This document shows, piece by piece, positions 44,861-52,385 of a stretch of DNA of 64,000 bases. The translations under genes and the position numbers were made by a program. The stretch is from CAZMGV01 sp964565925 (GTDB taxonomy: Bacteria; JAGRBM01; JAHCIT01): NCBI GenBank assembly GCA_964565925.1, contig CAZMGV010000006.1:1-64000 (forward strand). Direction: 5' to 3'. Positions within the stretch are counted from its first letter, which is position 1; each line of letters begins with the position of its first letter. The notes beneath the pieces were generated by a model that searched no databases, was not told the DNA's origin, and saw nothing but the letters and a program-made list of their open reading frames with translations.

Positions 44861-44897
44861 GACGCCCCGGTCCATACGGACCGGGGCGTCGGTTTTT
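44861..44897 (+). terminator. Strong rho-independent terminator
   Basis: GACGCCCCGGTCC (44861-44873) pairs perfectly with GGACCGGGGCGTC (44878-44890) over an ATAC loop, followed by GG and a T-run (44893-44897). It would end the small gene before it, and could also act leftward for the acyltransferase gene. Confidence 0.85.
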
Positions 44898-44926
44898 CGG
44901 GACGGAGACCGGTAAAGACCGGCTGT

Positions 44927-45820
44927 TCAGGCGGCCAGTACGTTCTGAACCGTTTCGGCCGCGGCCGAGAGGAACCGGTCCGCCCGTTTCGCAAACAGCT
45001 TGCGGAACTGCTTCTGGCGCAGCTCCCGTGTGCGTAGCCCGTAGCTGATCAACTTTTCGGTCTCAGCCTTCACCAGCGCGTGACATTTCTGCACGATCTC
45101 GCGGTTTTCGGCCGCTTCGGGACCGTAATCTAGATGAATCGGCCACCCGATGTGGTACGTCAGCTTGCGGGGGATCGGAAGCGGCCCCAGACCCATGAAC
45201 ATCGGTATAGCGTATTTTTCATTGCCGTATTTTTCGGCCGCATACCTGCCGAACGGCGTTTTCAGCATCGTCTCGTGGGTGATCGGCTGGAAGAAAAGAT
45301 CATCGATGCCGATACAGGCCACGGGAATAATCGGTTTCTGCGCTCGGAGCGCCACCTTGATGAACCCGTAATGGCCGTCCCAGCGAAGCTGGTACTTCTC
45401 TTTCGTGGTCCGGATCGTCTCTTTCGTGCCGCCCGGATAGACGAGCACGAGCTTGTCTTTCTTCAGAAGATTCACGGCCTGATTCGATTCGCCTTCCAGG
45501 ATTCCGTACCGCGCCACCGACAGCCGGTAGCCGGGAATCTGGAATATCACCCGGTCGGCCAGGGCCCGGACAAACCGGTGCTTCTGGTCCCAGATCTCCT
45601 TGAGCAGGAACGGCGCGTCCATGCCGAACGGTCCGTGATTGCCGACGATCAGCGCGCCGCCGGTTTCCGGGATATTGTCGAGACCTTCGGCCGACACGCG
45701 GAAATACCGCTTGCCGATCCCCAGATCGCGCATGGCGCTCTTGAAATCGGACATGTCGATCTTCTCGACGAAGCCGTGCTTGTTACCGTAAAGTTGCGGG
45801 AATACCTGTTCTAACCGCAT
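44927..45820 (-). CDS. Lysophospholipid acyltransferase-like protein (PlsC/MGAT type)
   Basis: A 297-residue acyltransferase fold. ALIVGNHGPFGMDAPFLLKE resembles the H-x-x-x-x-D motif I (spacing here is H-x5-D, as in monoacylglycerol acyltransferase-like members). VLVYPGGTKETIR is motif III, and KPIIPVACIGIDDLF the substrate-contact region. No membrane helix is obvious, so it may be peripheral. It probably acylates a lysophospholipid or glycerolipid. GGAGG lies five bases before the ATG. It stands alone, with the region upstream (258 bases) leading to the GST genes. Confidence 0.82.
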   Translation of the reverse strand: MRLEQVFPQLYGNKHGFVEKIDMSDFKSAMRDLGIGKRYFRVSAEGLDNIPETGGALIVGNHGPFGMDAPFLLKEIWDQKHRFVRALADRVIFQIPGYRLSVARYGILEGESNQAVNLLKKDKLVLVYPGGTKETIRTTKEKYQLRWDGHYGFIKVALRAQKPIIPVACIGIDDLFFQPITHETMLKTPFGRYAAEKYGNEKYAIPMFMGLGPLPIPRKLTYHIGWPIHLDYGPEAAENREIVQKCHALVKAETEKLISYGLRTRELRQKQFRKLFAKRADRFLSAAAETVQNVLAA

Positions 45821-46078
45821 GATGCCTCCTTCAGTTTGAAGTGAAGCTCTTTGCGCTGTTCAGAGCGAAAGGCTTGATTGTCGTGCCGCAGGTGCTTCCC
45901 TTATGCAGTCCCGTCCGCCGAAGCAGTCCAGGCATCAGGAAACCCCTGCCCGGCTCAATTGTGCCGTCTCCGTTTGCGAGTTGCAAATGATGAAAATCAC
46001 CCCCGGCGCGACAGCCGTTTTCTATGATCCGGCGCCGGTACGACTAGGATACGGTCGAGATAATGGAGCGTGAAAGCT

Positions 46079-47098
46079 ATGGCGGGCGTTTACCGGATAT
46101 TCGGCATGGAACTTTCACCGTATTCGGTGAAGGTACGTTCTTATTTCCGCTACAAGAATATTCCTCACGAATGGGTCGTGCGGGACATGGCGAAGATGGC
46201 GGAGTTCCAGAAATACGCGAAGCTGCCGCTCATTCCGCTTGTCGTCACCCCCGAGGGTGAGGGCATCCAGGATTCGACACCGATCATCGAACGGTTCGAA
46301 AAGCTTTTCCCGGAACCCTCTATCCATCCGCCATCACCTGAACTGGAATTTCTGTCGGCGCTGATTGAAGAGTATGCCGATGAATGGGGCAACAAGCCCA
46401 TGTTCCATTTCCGCTGGACCTATGAACCGGACCAGAAGTCCGCTTCCGAACGGATCGCCGAGGCCAACATGCCCGGGGCACCTGCGCCGGCGCTTCAGCA
46501 GACCGCCGCCATGATCAAGCAGCGGATGGTGCCCAGGCTCAAGTTCGTGGGCTCCTGCGAGGAGACCAAAGACCAGATCGAGAAATCGTTCGAGCAGGTC
46601 TGTTCGATTCTCGAAAAGCACCTCGTGTCGCGCAAATACCTGTTCGGCAACCGCCCTGCGATGGCCGACTTCGGACTCTACGCGCAGCTCTATGAATGCT
46701 CGATCGACCCGACACCGGGAAAATACATCCGTGAAAAAGCGCCGCACACGCTCGCCTGGATCAACCGGATGCTGAACCCGGCAGGTGACGGTGGATGGGA
46801 GTCCTGGGACGCGCTTGAACCCACGCTCGCTCCGCTGCTCAGGGACGAAGTCGGCGAGATATTCCTTCCCTGGTCGAACGCCAACGCGCTGGCGCTCGCC
46901 AGCGGCGGCAGCGAAATGCGGGTCAATCTGCTCGGCAAGCCGTTTTCGCAGGAACCGCAGAAGTACCACGCGAAATCGCTCGCCGCGATTCGCGAAAAAT
47001 ACACGGCCGTTCCCGACAAGACGAAACTGGACCCGATCCTCGAGCGCGCAGGCTGCCTGCAGTGGCTGCGGCCGCATATACCGAAGGAAGTCGCCTGA
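46079..47098 (+). CDS. Glutathione S-transferase-like protein, long form
   Basis: A 339-residue protein with an N-terminal thioredoxin-like GST domain (residues about 1-80: YRIFGMELSPYSVKVRSYFRYKNIP, then PLIPLVVTPEG and IQDSTPIIE), a helical GST C-terminal domain to about 230 and a further 100-residue extension. The position of the usual redox or catalytic Cys/Ser reads SPYS. The conserved LPLIPLV with its cis-proline and the Glu/Asp-Ser (QDSTPI) that bind glutathione are visible. Start ATG at 46079, with GGAG ten bases upstream, is chosen over the GTG at 46070. It is followed one base later by a second GST gene. Confidence 0.85.
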   Translation: MAGVYRIFGMELSPYSVKVRSYFRYKNIPHEWVVRDMAKMAEFQKYAKLPLIPLVVTPEGEGIQDSTPIIERFEKLFPEPSIHPPSPELEFLSALIEEYADEWGNKPMFHFRWTYEPDQKSASERIAEANMPGAPAPALQQTAAMIKQRMVPRLKFVGSCEETKDQIEKSFEQVCSILEKHLVSRKYLFGNRPAMADFGLYAQLYECSIDPTPGKYIREKAPHTLAWINRMLNPAGDGGWESWDALEPTLAPLLRDEVGEIFLPWSNANALALASGGSEMRVNLLGKPFSQEPQKYHAKSLAAIREKYTAVPDKTKLDPILERAGCLQWLRPHIPKEVA

Positions 47099-47099
47099 G

Positions 47100-47819
47100 A
47101 TGTCTGAATTCCGGCAAACAGGCGTCACTTACTACGGCCACTGGATCTGTCCGTTCGCCAAGCGACTCAAGTTCACACTCGTGAACCGGGGAATCGCCCA
47201 CGACGACGTCATTATTCCGCCGACGGCCGTCAGACCCAAGGATTTCGCGGTTCCGCCGGAGTTCATCCAGTACAGTCCCAAAGGCGAGATCCCCATGATC
47301 CGATTCCATGATAAATTTCTCGCTGATTCCATTCCGATCATGGAGTTTCTCGAAGATGTTTTTCCAGAGAACCCCATGCTGCCGGCCGATCCCGCCGACC
47401 GGGCTTTTGTAATGGCCCGCGTCCGGTGGCTCGATGCCTTTCTGATGATGTCGGCCGCCCGCGTCTATTACGGCACCAAAAAGAACGTCATTCTTCAGGG
47501 CTCCAAGGATCTCTCCGCCACTTTCCGGAAGATGGAGGGCTGGCTGACCACGCAGAAGTATCTGGTCGGCGACGTACCGACACTGGCCGAGTCGATTGCC
47601 GTACCTATTTACGTGCGCCTGAACGGTCTGAGGCGGCTCGGGTTCGAACACGAAGGTCCAGGCCCGCTTCTGGAGGCTCATATGCGACGCTGCGAACAGC
47701 TGCCCGGCTGGAAGGCGGTAGCCTGGAGTGCCGAACAGGAAGATGAATTTGTGGGCCGGTTTCTCAAGTTCCGCGAGATCAAGAACCGGGAGCGGGCCGG
47801 AGTGCCGCTTGATTCGTAA
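47100..47819 (+). CDS. Glutathione S-transferase-like protein with CPFA motif
   Basis: A 239-residue GST fold. YYGHWICPFAKRLKFTL places C17 at the active-site position, an Omega/Lambda-like arrangement used for thiol transfer, dehalogenation or dehydroascorbate reduction. SPKGEIPMIRFHDKFLADSIPIMEFLE is the glutathione-binding region with cis-Pro and Asp-Ser. It begins immediately after the previous gene, so the pair is one operon. The two proteins share the fold but differ in the catalytic residue, so they probably act on related substrates by different chemistry. Confidence 0.85.
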   Translation: MSEFRQTGVTYYGHWICPFAKRLKFTLVNRGIAHDDVIIPPTAVRPKDFAVPPEFIQYSPKGEIPMIRFHDKFLADSIPIMEFLEDVFPENPMLPADPADRAFVMARVRWLDAFLMMSAARVYYGTKKNVILQGSKDLSATFRKMEGWLTTQKYLVGDVPTLAESIAVPIYVRLNGLRRLGFEHEGPGPLLEAHMRRCEQLPGWKAVAWSAEQEDEFVGRFLKFREIKNRERAGVPLDS

Positions 47820-47848
47820 GCGGTCCCGGGCCCGGTTAAACTGGACGG

Positions 47849-48451
47849 ATGCACGACCACGATCACAAACCCGGCCAGATTGAACTGCGTCTGAGAGAAA
47901 TCGGACAGCTGTTCAATTCGATGGATCCTTCCCCCTTCTGGGACAAGGATCTGGACCACGATGCCGAGATGTTTATCGTCGAATGGGCGGAGGATTTTCC
48001 GACCGATCAGCCGCTCAAGCTGGTCATCCATCTAGAAAAGCCGGCGAATGACATGTTCGCCCACTCCCAGGTAAACGAAGCGATCCATCACTATTTCAGC
48101 TATCAGGCGGAGAGGTCCCGCCGCCGGCTCCGGGCACTGCTCAAGCAGGGACGCACGAGTCTGATTGTCGGTCTGTCGTTTCTGGCGGCGTGCCTGATCG
48201 CGGCCGACCTGATCCGTAAATTCTGGCAGGGACCCGGTTCGGGGATCGCCGGAGAAAGCCTCTATATCGGGGGCTGGGTCGCCATGTGGCGCCCGCTCGA
48301 AATCTATCTCTATGAATGGTGGCCCATCCGGCGCATGGCGCTTGTGTTCGACAAACTGAGCGACATCGAGGTGGAACTACGCATTCAGTCGGAACTCACC
48401 GCTCCGAATGCGGCCATGTCCAAACTGGTCGGCACCCATCATCATCGCTGA
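47849..48451 (+). CDS. Membrane protein, hypothetical
   Basis: A 200-residue protein with a His/Asp-rich N-terminus (MHDHDHKPG), a soluble segment of about 100 residues (PSPFWDKDLDHDAEMFIVEWAED) and two hydrophobic stretches at about 105-125 and 142-160, the second part of a Trp-rich segment (GGWVAMWRPLEIYLYEWWP). A short C-terminal cytoplasmic tail ends THHHR. I recall similar N-termini in uncharacterised proteins but no function. The gene overlaps the end of the converging membrane protein by ten bases. Confidence 0.6.
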   Translation: MHDHDHKPGQIELRLREIGQLFNSMDPSPFWDKDLDHDAEMFIVEWAEDFPTDQPLKLVIHLEKPANDMFAHSQVNEAIHHYFSYQAERSRRRLRALLKQGRTSLIVGLSFLAACLIAADLIRKFWQGPGSGIAGESLYIGGWVAMWRPLEIYLYEWWPIRRMALVFDKLSDIEVELRIQSELTAPNAAMSKLVGTHHHR

Positions 48452-48924
48452 CCGGCTGCCACGGGCCGCGGATTCTTCTTCTTGTCCTCGACCCAGTGAA
48501 AAGTAAACAGGGTCCCGCTTACTACCAGAATAATGAACATGACCAGCCAGGCGGGCAGATCCATCGCCGGATCGTAAAAGGCGGTTTCGCGGTAAAACGT
48601 CATCCAGTGAGTCCACCGGAACCCGACCAGTACGATTTCCAGAATGCACAGGATGACGGTCTCGATCATGAAAAACCGGTGAATCTGCAGACGGCGGCGG
48701 CGGTGAACGGAGATTCCGGTCATCAGCAACGCATACAGCAGACCGACCGCTATCAGGGTGACGGTCCAGTCGGCGGCCAGCCAGCAGAGCGGAAGAATCC
48801 ACGCTACCGCCACGAACATTCCGCCGAATGTGGTGACCAGCTGGTTCATGCCGATGGGCACGCCCGCAGTTCCGGAACCTTTCAGGGTCCCGGCCGTCTG
48901 TATTCCGGTGGGTGGTGGCACCAT
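48442..48924 (-). CDS. Four-helix membrane protein, hypothetical
   Basis: A 160-residue protein with four hydrophobic segments: about 30-50, 52-72, 85-105 and 125-145. The helices are joined by a basic loop (HRRRRLQIHRFF) and the C-terminus is basic (EDKKKNPRP). There is no motif to assign function. The His in the RRLQIHRF segment recalls DUF420-like proteins, but this is weak. The start is doubtful: ATG at 48924 lacks a ribosome-binding site, and an ATG at 48849 would remove 25 residues. Confidence 0.55.
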   Translation of the reverse strand: MVPPPTGIQTAGTLKGSGTAGVPIGMNQLVTTFGGMFVAVAWILPLCWLAADWTVTLIAVGLLYALLMTGISVHRRRRLQIHRFFMIETVILCILEIVLVGFRWTHWMTFYRETAFYDPAMDLPAWLVMFIILVVSGTLFTFHWVEDKKKNPRPVAAGQR

Positions 48925-49034
48925 TACATTTTAGCTAACTCCTGTTCCGGGGTGAACTGTTTTTTCTGTCCGCTGACTCTGGCGTCACCCCGAAGGCATG
49001 CTAGGTTCGCGTCGCCTTGAAGGAGGTTCTCCCT

Positions 49035-49931
49035 ATGCTGTCCGTTCAGACCGACCTCACCCGCATGCTCGGCATGAAAATGCCCGTTATCGGCGCACCG
49101 ATGTTTCTCGTATCCCGGGTCGATCTGGTAGCCGCCGTGACCAACGCCGGCGGACTGGGGACGTTTCCCAGTCTCAACTACCGCACGCATGAGGAGTTCC
49201 GTCAGGCACTTTCGGAGATCAAGCGGAAAGTCGGAAACAAGCCGTTCGGCGTGAACCTGATCGTGAAAGGCACCGGCAAGCTCGAAAATCCGCGCCTGTA
49301 CGAAGATCTGGATGCCGTCATCGAGGAAAAGGTCGCCCTCGTGATCACCAGTCTCGGCAATCCCTCTCCGATTATCGAGAAATGCCGTCCCAAAGGCATC
49401 CGGGTGTTCAGCGACGTGATCAACCTGAAGCATTCCCTGAAGGTCAAAGAGGCCGGGGCCGACGCGCTGATCGCCGTCTGCGCCGGAGCGGGCGGCCATG
49501 CCGGAACGACTTCGCCGCTGGTACTGGTTCCTTATCTGAAAGAGAAAACCGGACTCCCGGTGGTCGCCGCGGGCGGAATCGCCACGGGCGGCCAGATCGC
49601 TTCGGTGCTCGCGCTCGGAGCCGGTGCCGCCTATGTCGGGACACGCTTTATCGCCACACCGGAATCGGACGCTCCGCAGGGCTTCAAGGAAATGATCACC
49701 AGATGCACGCCCGACGACATCATTTATACGAACAAGGTTAGCGGCGTTTGGGCCAACTTCATGAAACCGTCATACGACGAAAACTTCGGTAAGGGTAACG
49801 CCTGGAAGGATATCTGGTCCGCCGGACACAACGTCGGTCTGATCGATGATATCGTTCCTGCCGGACAGATCGTCGAGCGGATGATGAAGGAATACGCGGA
49901 AGCGGTCAGCCGGATTCCCCGGCCGGAGTAA
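49035..49931 (+). CDS. Nitronate monooxygenase (2-nitropropane dioxygenase family)
   Basis: A 298-residue FMN-binding TIM barrel. VIGAPMFLVSRVDLVAAVTNAGGLGTFPS is the family N-terminal signature. GADALIAVCAGAGGHAG contains the catalytic His. LPVVAAGGIATGGQIASVLALGAGAAYVGTRF is the FMN phosphate loop. The enzyme oxidises alkyl nitronates, and some relatives act on enoyl-ACP. AGGAGG lies eight bases before the ATG, a very strong site. The gene stands alone. Confidence 0.9.
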   Translation: MLSVQTDLTRMLGMKMPVIGAPMFLVSRVDLVAAVTNAGGLGTFPSLNYRTHEEFRQALSEIKRKVGNKPFGVNLIVKGTGKLENPRLYEDLDAVIEEKVALVITSLGNPSPIIEKCRPKGIRVFSDVINLKHSLKVKEAGADALIAVCAGAGGHAGTTSPLVLVPYLKEKTGLPVVAAGGIATGGQIASVLALGAGAAYVGTRFIATPESDAPQGFKEMITRCTPDDIIYTNKVSGVWANFMKPSYDENFGKGNAWKDIWSAGHNVGLIDDIVPAGQIVERMMKEYAEAVSRIPRPE

Positions 49932-49988
49932 CCTGCTGGAATATACGCGAAATAAAAGAACCCGGCCGGTTCACTTCCAGAATACCGG

Positions 49989-51203
49989 TCAGGACGCGAC
50001 GGCGGCGGCTTCGGCCGCTGTTTCTTTTTTCCAGGTCCGGATGTTCAGGATCGCCAGCGATCCGAAGGTGCCCGCGGCCACGATAAACGGAAGCCGGTGA
50101 TCGACATCGAACAGACGGATACCGCACAGCGGACCCAGCACCCGCCCGAGACTCCCCAGACTCTGGGCTACACCCAGTACGGTTCCCTGTTCGTGAGCCG
50201 CCGTATGCTTTGAGATCAATCCGGTCATGTTCGGATTGGCAAGCCCGCCGCCCAGGCCGATCAGCACGGCAAACACGTAAAGCATCCAGTAGGGGGCGTT
50301 CAGCGGAAACAGCAAAATCGGAATCACGTACACGGTCAATCCCGTCACCAGCAGCGTCCGCTCGTCGAACCGTTTGCCGTACTTGCGGATAAACCAGCCC
50401 TGGATGACGGCATTCGTGAGTCCTACGGCCATCAGTACCAACCCGGCATGATAACCGGCCTCCTCCACCGGAAGATGAAGCAGATACTGGATCAGCAGCG
50501 GAATCGGCTGTTCCATGTTCGAGAAGGCGAAGCTCGCAAACGCGAACGAGATCACAAACACCCAGAGCACCGGGTGCTTGAACACGTTGACCAGCGCGCC
50601 GAAATCGACCGGCGACATGGACCGGGCATCGGCCTGCTTGCGCAGTTCAACCGGAAGCGATTCCGGCAGCCGGACCGCCGCCAGCAGGAAGTTCAGGCCG
50701 CAGAGCGCGCTCGCTATCAGGCCAGGGGCATGAAGCCCCAGCTTGGCGGCGGCGATACCGCCCAGCGGCGGCCCCAGCGTGAACCCGATGCCGAACGATG
50801 CGCCCACAAGCGCCATGCCGCGGGCCCGTTCTTCGCGTGGCGTAATATCGGCGATATACGCCATGGCCGCGCCGATGTTGCCGGCAAAGACGCCCGCGAA
50901 CACCCGGGAGATGAACAGCATGGGAAGATTCGTGGCGAGTCCGAAGATCAGGTAGGAGACCGTCTGTCCGCCCAGCGAAATAAGCAGGATCGGCCGGCGG
51001 CCGAACCGGTCCGACAGCCGCCCCCAGATCGGGGCGAACACGAACTGCATGGCCGAAAACGAGGCGGCCAGCGACGCCAGCGTCCAGCCCGAAGCACCGA
51101 AATGCTTGCCGTAGACGCCGATCAGCGGGATCACCATCCCGAAACCGATCAGGTCCATAAACACGGTGCTGAAGATGATGAAAAGCTGGCTGCGGCGGTT
51201 CAT
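49989..51203 (-). CDS. Major facilitator transporter (TetA-like)
   Basis: A 404-residue MFS protein with about 12 predicted helices. IFSTVFMDLIGFGMVIPLIGVYG starts helix 1 with the MDLIGFGMVIP pattern of the DHA1/TetA group. The loop 2-3 motif GRLSDRFGRRPILL is complete, and a helix-5 motif C-like segment (GIGFTLGPPLGG) indicates a proton antiporter for drugs or metabolites. The ATG at 51203 is preferred over a start 37 codons upstream. It is divergent from the small gene at 51302. Confidence 0.92.
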   Translation of the reverse strand: MNRRSQLFIIFSTVFMDLIGFGMVIPLIGVYGKHFGASGWTLASLAASFSAMQFVFAPIWGRLSDRFGRRPILLISLGGQTVSYLIFGLATNLPMLFISRVFAGVFAGNIGAAMAYIADITPREERARGMALVGASFGIGFTLGPPLGGIAAAKLGLHAPGLIASALCGLNFLLAAVRLPESLPVELRKQADARSMSPVDFGALVNVFKHPVLWVFVISFAFASFAFSNMEQPIPLLIQYLLHLPVEEAGYHAGLVLMAVGLTNAVIQGWFIRKYGKRFDERTLLVTGLTVYVIPILLFPLNAPYWMLYVFAVLIGLGGGLANPNMTGLISKHTAAHEQGTVLGVAQSLGSLGRVLGPLCGIRLFDVDHRLPFIVAAGTFGSLAILNIRTWKKETAAEAAAVAS

Positions 51204-51301
51204 GGAACGCGCTTTGTTACCTGCGGTTGAAACCGGTGGCAAGGGATCATACGTTATGCCCGGACGCAGCGACGGACGGGGCGACGGAGTAAATATCTGC
51301 A

Positions 51302-51541
51302 ATGGCGAACGCACTGGAACTACGAAAAGGCATTCGGGTAAAAATCGTCACCCTGAGACACGAAAACCCTTCACGTGCGTGGCCATTCCAGATGGAATGC
51401 ACGGCAGGTTCCACGGGCACTGTCGTCACCGGTCCGTTCAAGGGCGACTGGTACCTGCTGGCGCTGGACTGTTCCAGAGATATCGTCGGTACCTACCGCC
51501 GGTTCGTCTCCGTCACTCCGGACGAAATCGAACGGACCTGA
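51302..51541 (+). CDS. Small protein, SH3-like (tentative)
   Basis: A 79-residue protein with five strand-like blocks (RKGIRVKIVTL, FQMECTAGSTGTVVTGPF, GDWYLLALDC, TYRRFVSVTPDEI). The G-x-x-V-K-I, G-x-x-G-x-V-V and W-x-x-L-x-L-D pattern recalls small SH3-like barrels that bind proteins or RNA. No homologue is recognised. GGAG lies about 12 bases upstream of the ATG. The next gene begins seven bases after the stop, so it is probably the first gene of the 51.3-54.4 kb operon. Confidence 0.55.
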   Translation: MANALELRKGIRVKIVTLRHENPSRAWPFQMECTAGSTGTVVTGPFKGDWYLLALDCSRDIVGTYRRFVSVTPDEIERT

Positions 51542-51548
51542 CTGTTCC

Positions 51549-52385
51549 ATGAACCGACCTGCGATTCGCCTGACAGCTATCTGCACGATCTGCCTGTCCA
51601 TCATTGCCGGTACCGTTGCGTGCAACCGTCCGGCGGCGGGAACCGGCCCGTACTATGCCAAATTCGACGAAGCACTCACGCGGGAACTGGAACCCTATCC
51701 CCCCTCCCGGGCGCTGGTCGTCGGAACGAATCTCTGGCTGCCGAAGGATTACGCGAAGAAATTCAAGCGCGCGCTGACGCTGGTCAACGTCGGCGAGGAA
51801 CGGCTGATCTCTTTTTACCGGATCGACGGATATCTCGCCGTCAGTATTCCGGACGCCGACAATCCCGTGCCTTATGAACAGCCACGGGAAAACGTGAACA
51901 AGATGCTGCTCGCCTATGGACAGACGCCGCTAAAACCGGATGAGCAGACCCGGTGGGTGGACCTGCGAATGCGGTTCGAGGGCGAGTCGTTCCGGGCCAT
52001 GTCCCTCACCCTTCAGCGGCTCATCGCCGTCGACGAAACCAACGGCCTCGAACTGGCGTTCCGGCCGTGGATAGCCCTGCCCGAAACCTGGCTGGATATT
52101 GGCGGCAAAATGATCTCGGCGCACGAACTGATCCGGGCGACCAGACCGCGTCTCGACGTCATCGTACAGGCCGACACCCTTTCGCTTCGGTACACCCGAC
52201 CGAACCCAGTCTTCAGTATCGCCCGCCTGTTCACCCGTGCGTACCCGGCGCTTCTGGGTTCGAGACGCGACGCCCCCGTGTCAGGCATGGCGGTCTGGAT
52301 GGACCAGCGCCGCGGAAACTTCAGCTGTCCTTCGCCGGCTCCCAAGGTCCAGTACTGCAACTACGAGGAGTTCCATGCTCAGTAG
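51549..52385 (+). CDS. Periplasmic protein or lipoprotein sharing a domain with the next gene's C-terminus
   Basis: A 278-residue protein with a signal segment (IRLTAICTICLSIIAGTVAC). Cys25 could be a lipidation site, but the preceding T-V-A is a poor lipobox. Residues about 59-128 (GTNLWLPKD through YRIDGYLAVSIP, then PYEQPRE) align with residues 419-488 of the downstream glycosyltransferase (GTNAWVPRG through LNLDGFLAVKPP, then PYERIEA). The alignment continues through L-P-(E/D)-(T/S) and to a shared C-terminal CPSPAP/CPLPGP ending. It is thus a free-standing version of that extracytoplasmic domain, which I do not recognise elsewhere. It overlaps the next gene by 11 bases. Confidence 0.75.
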   Translation: MNRPAIRLTAICTICLSIIAGTVACNRPAAGTGPYYAKFDEALTRELEPYPPSRALVVGTNLWLPKDYAKKFKRALTLVNVGEERLISFYRIDGYLAVSIPDADNPVPYEQPRENVNKMLLAYGQTPLKPDEQTRWVDLRMRFEGESFRAMSLTLQRLIAVDETNGLELAFRPWIALPETWLDIGGKMISAHELIRATRPRLDVIVQADTLSLRYTRPNPVFSIARLFTRAYPALLGSRRDAPVSGMAVWMDQRRGNFSCPSPAPKVQYCNYEEFHAQ

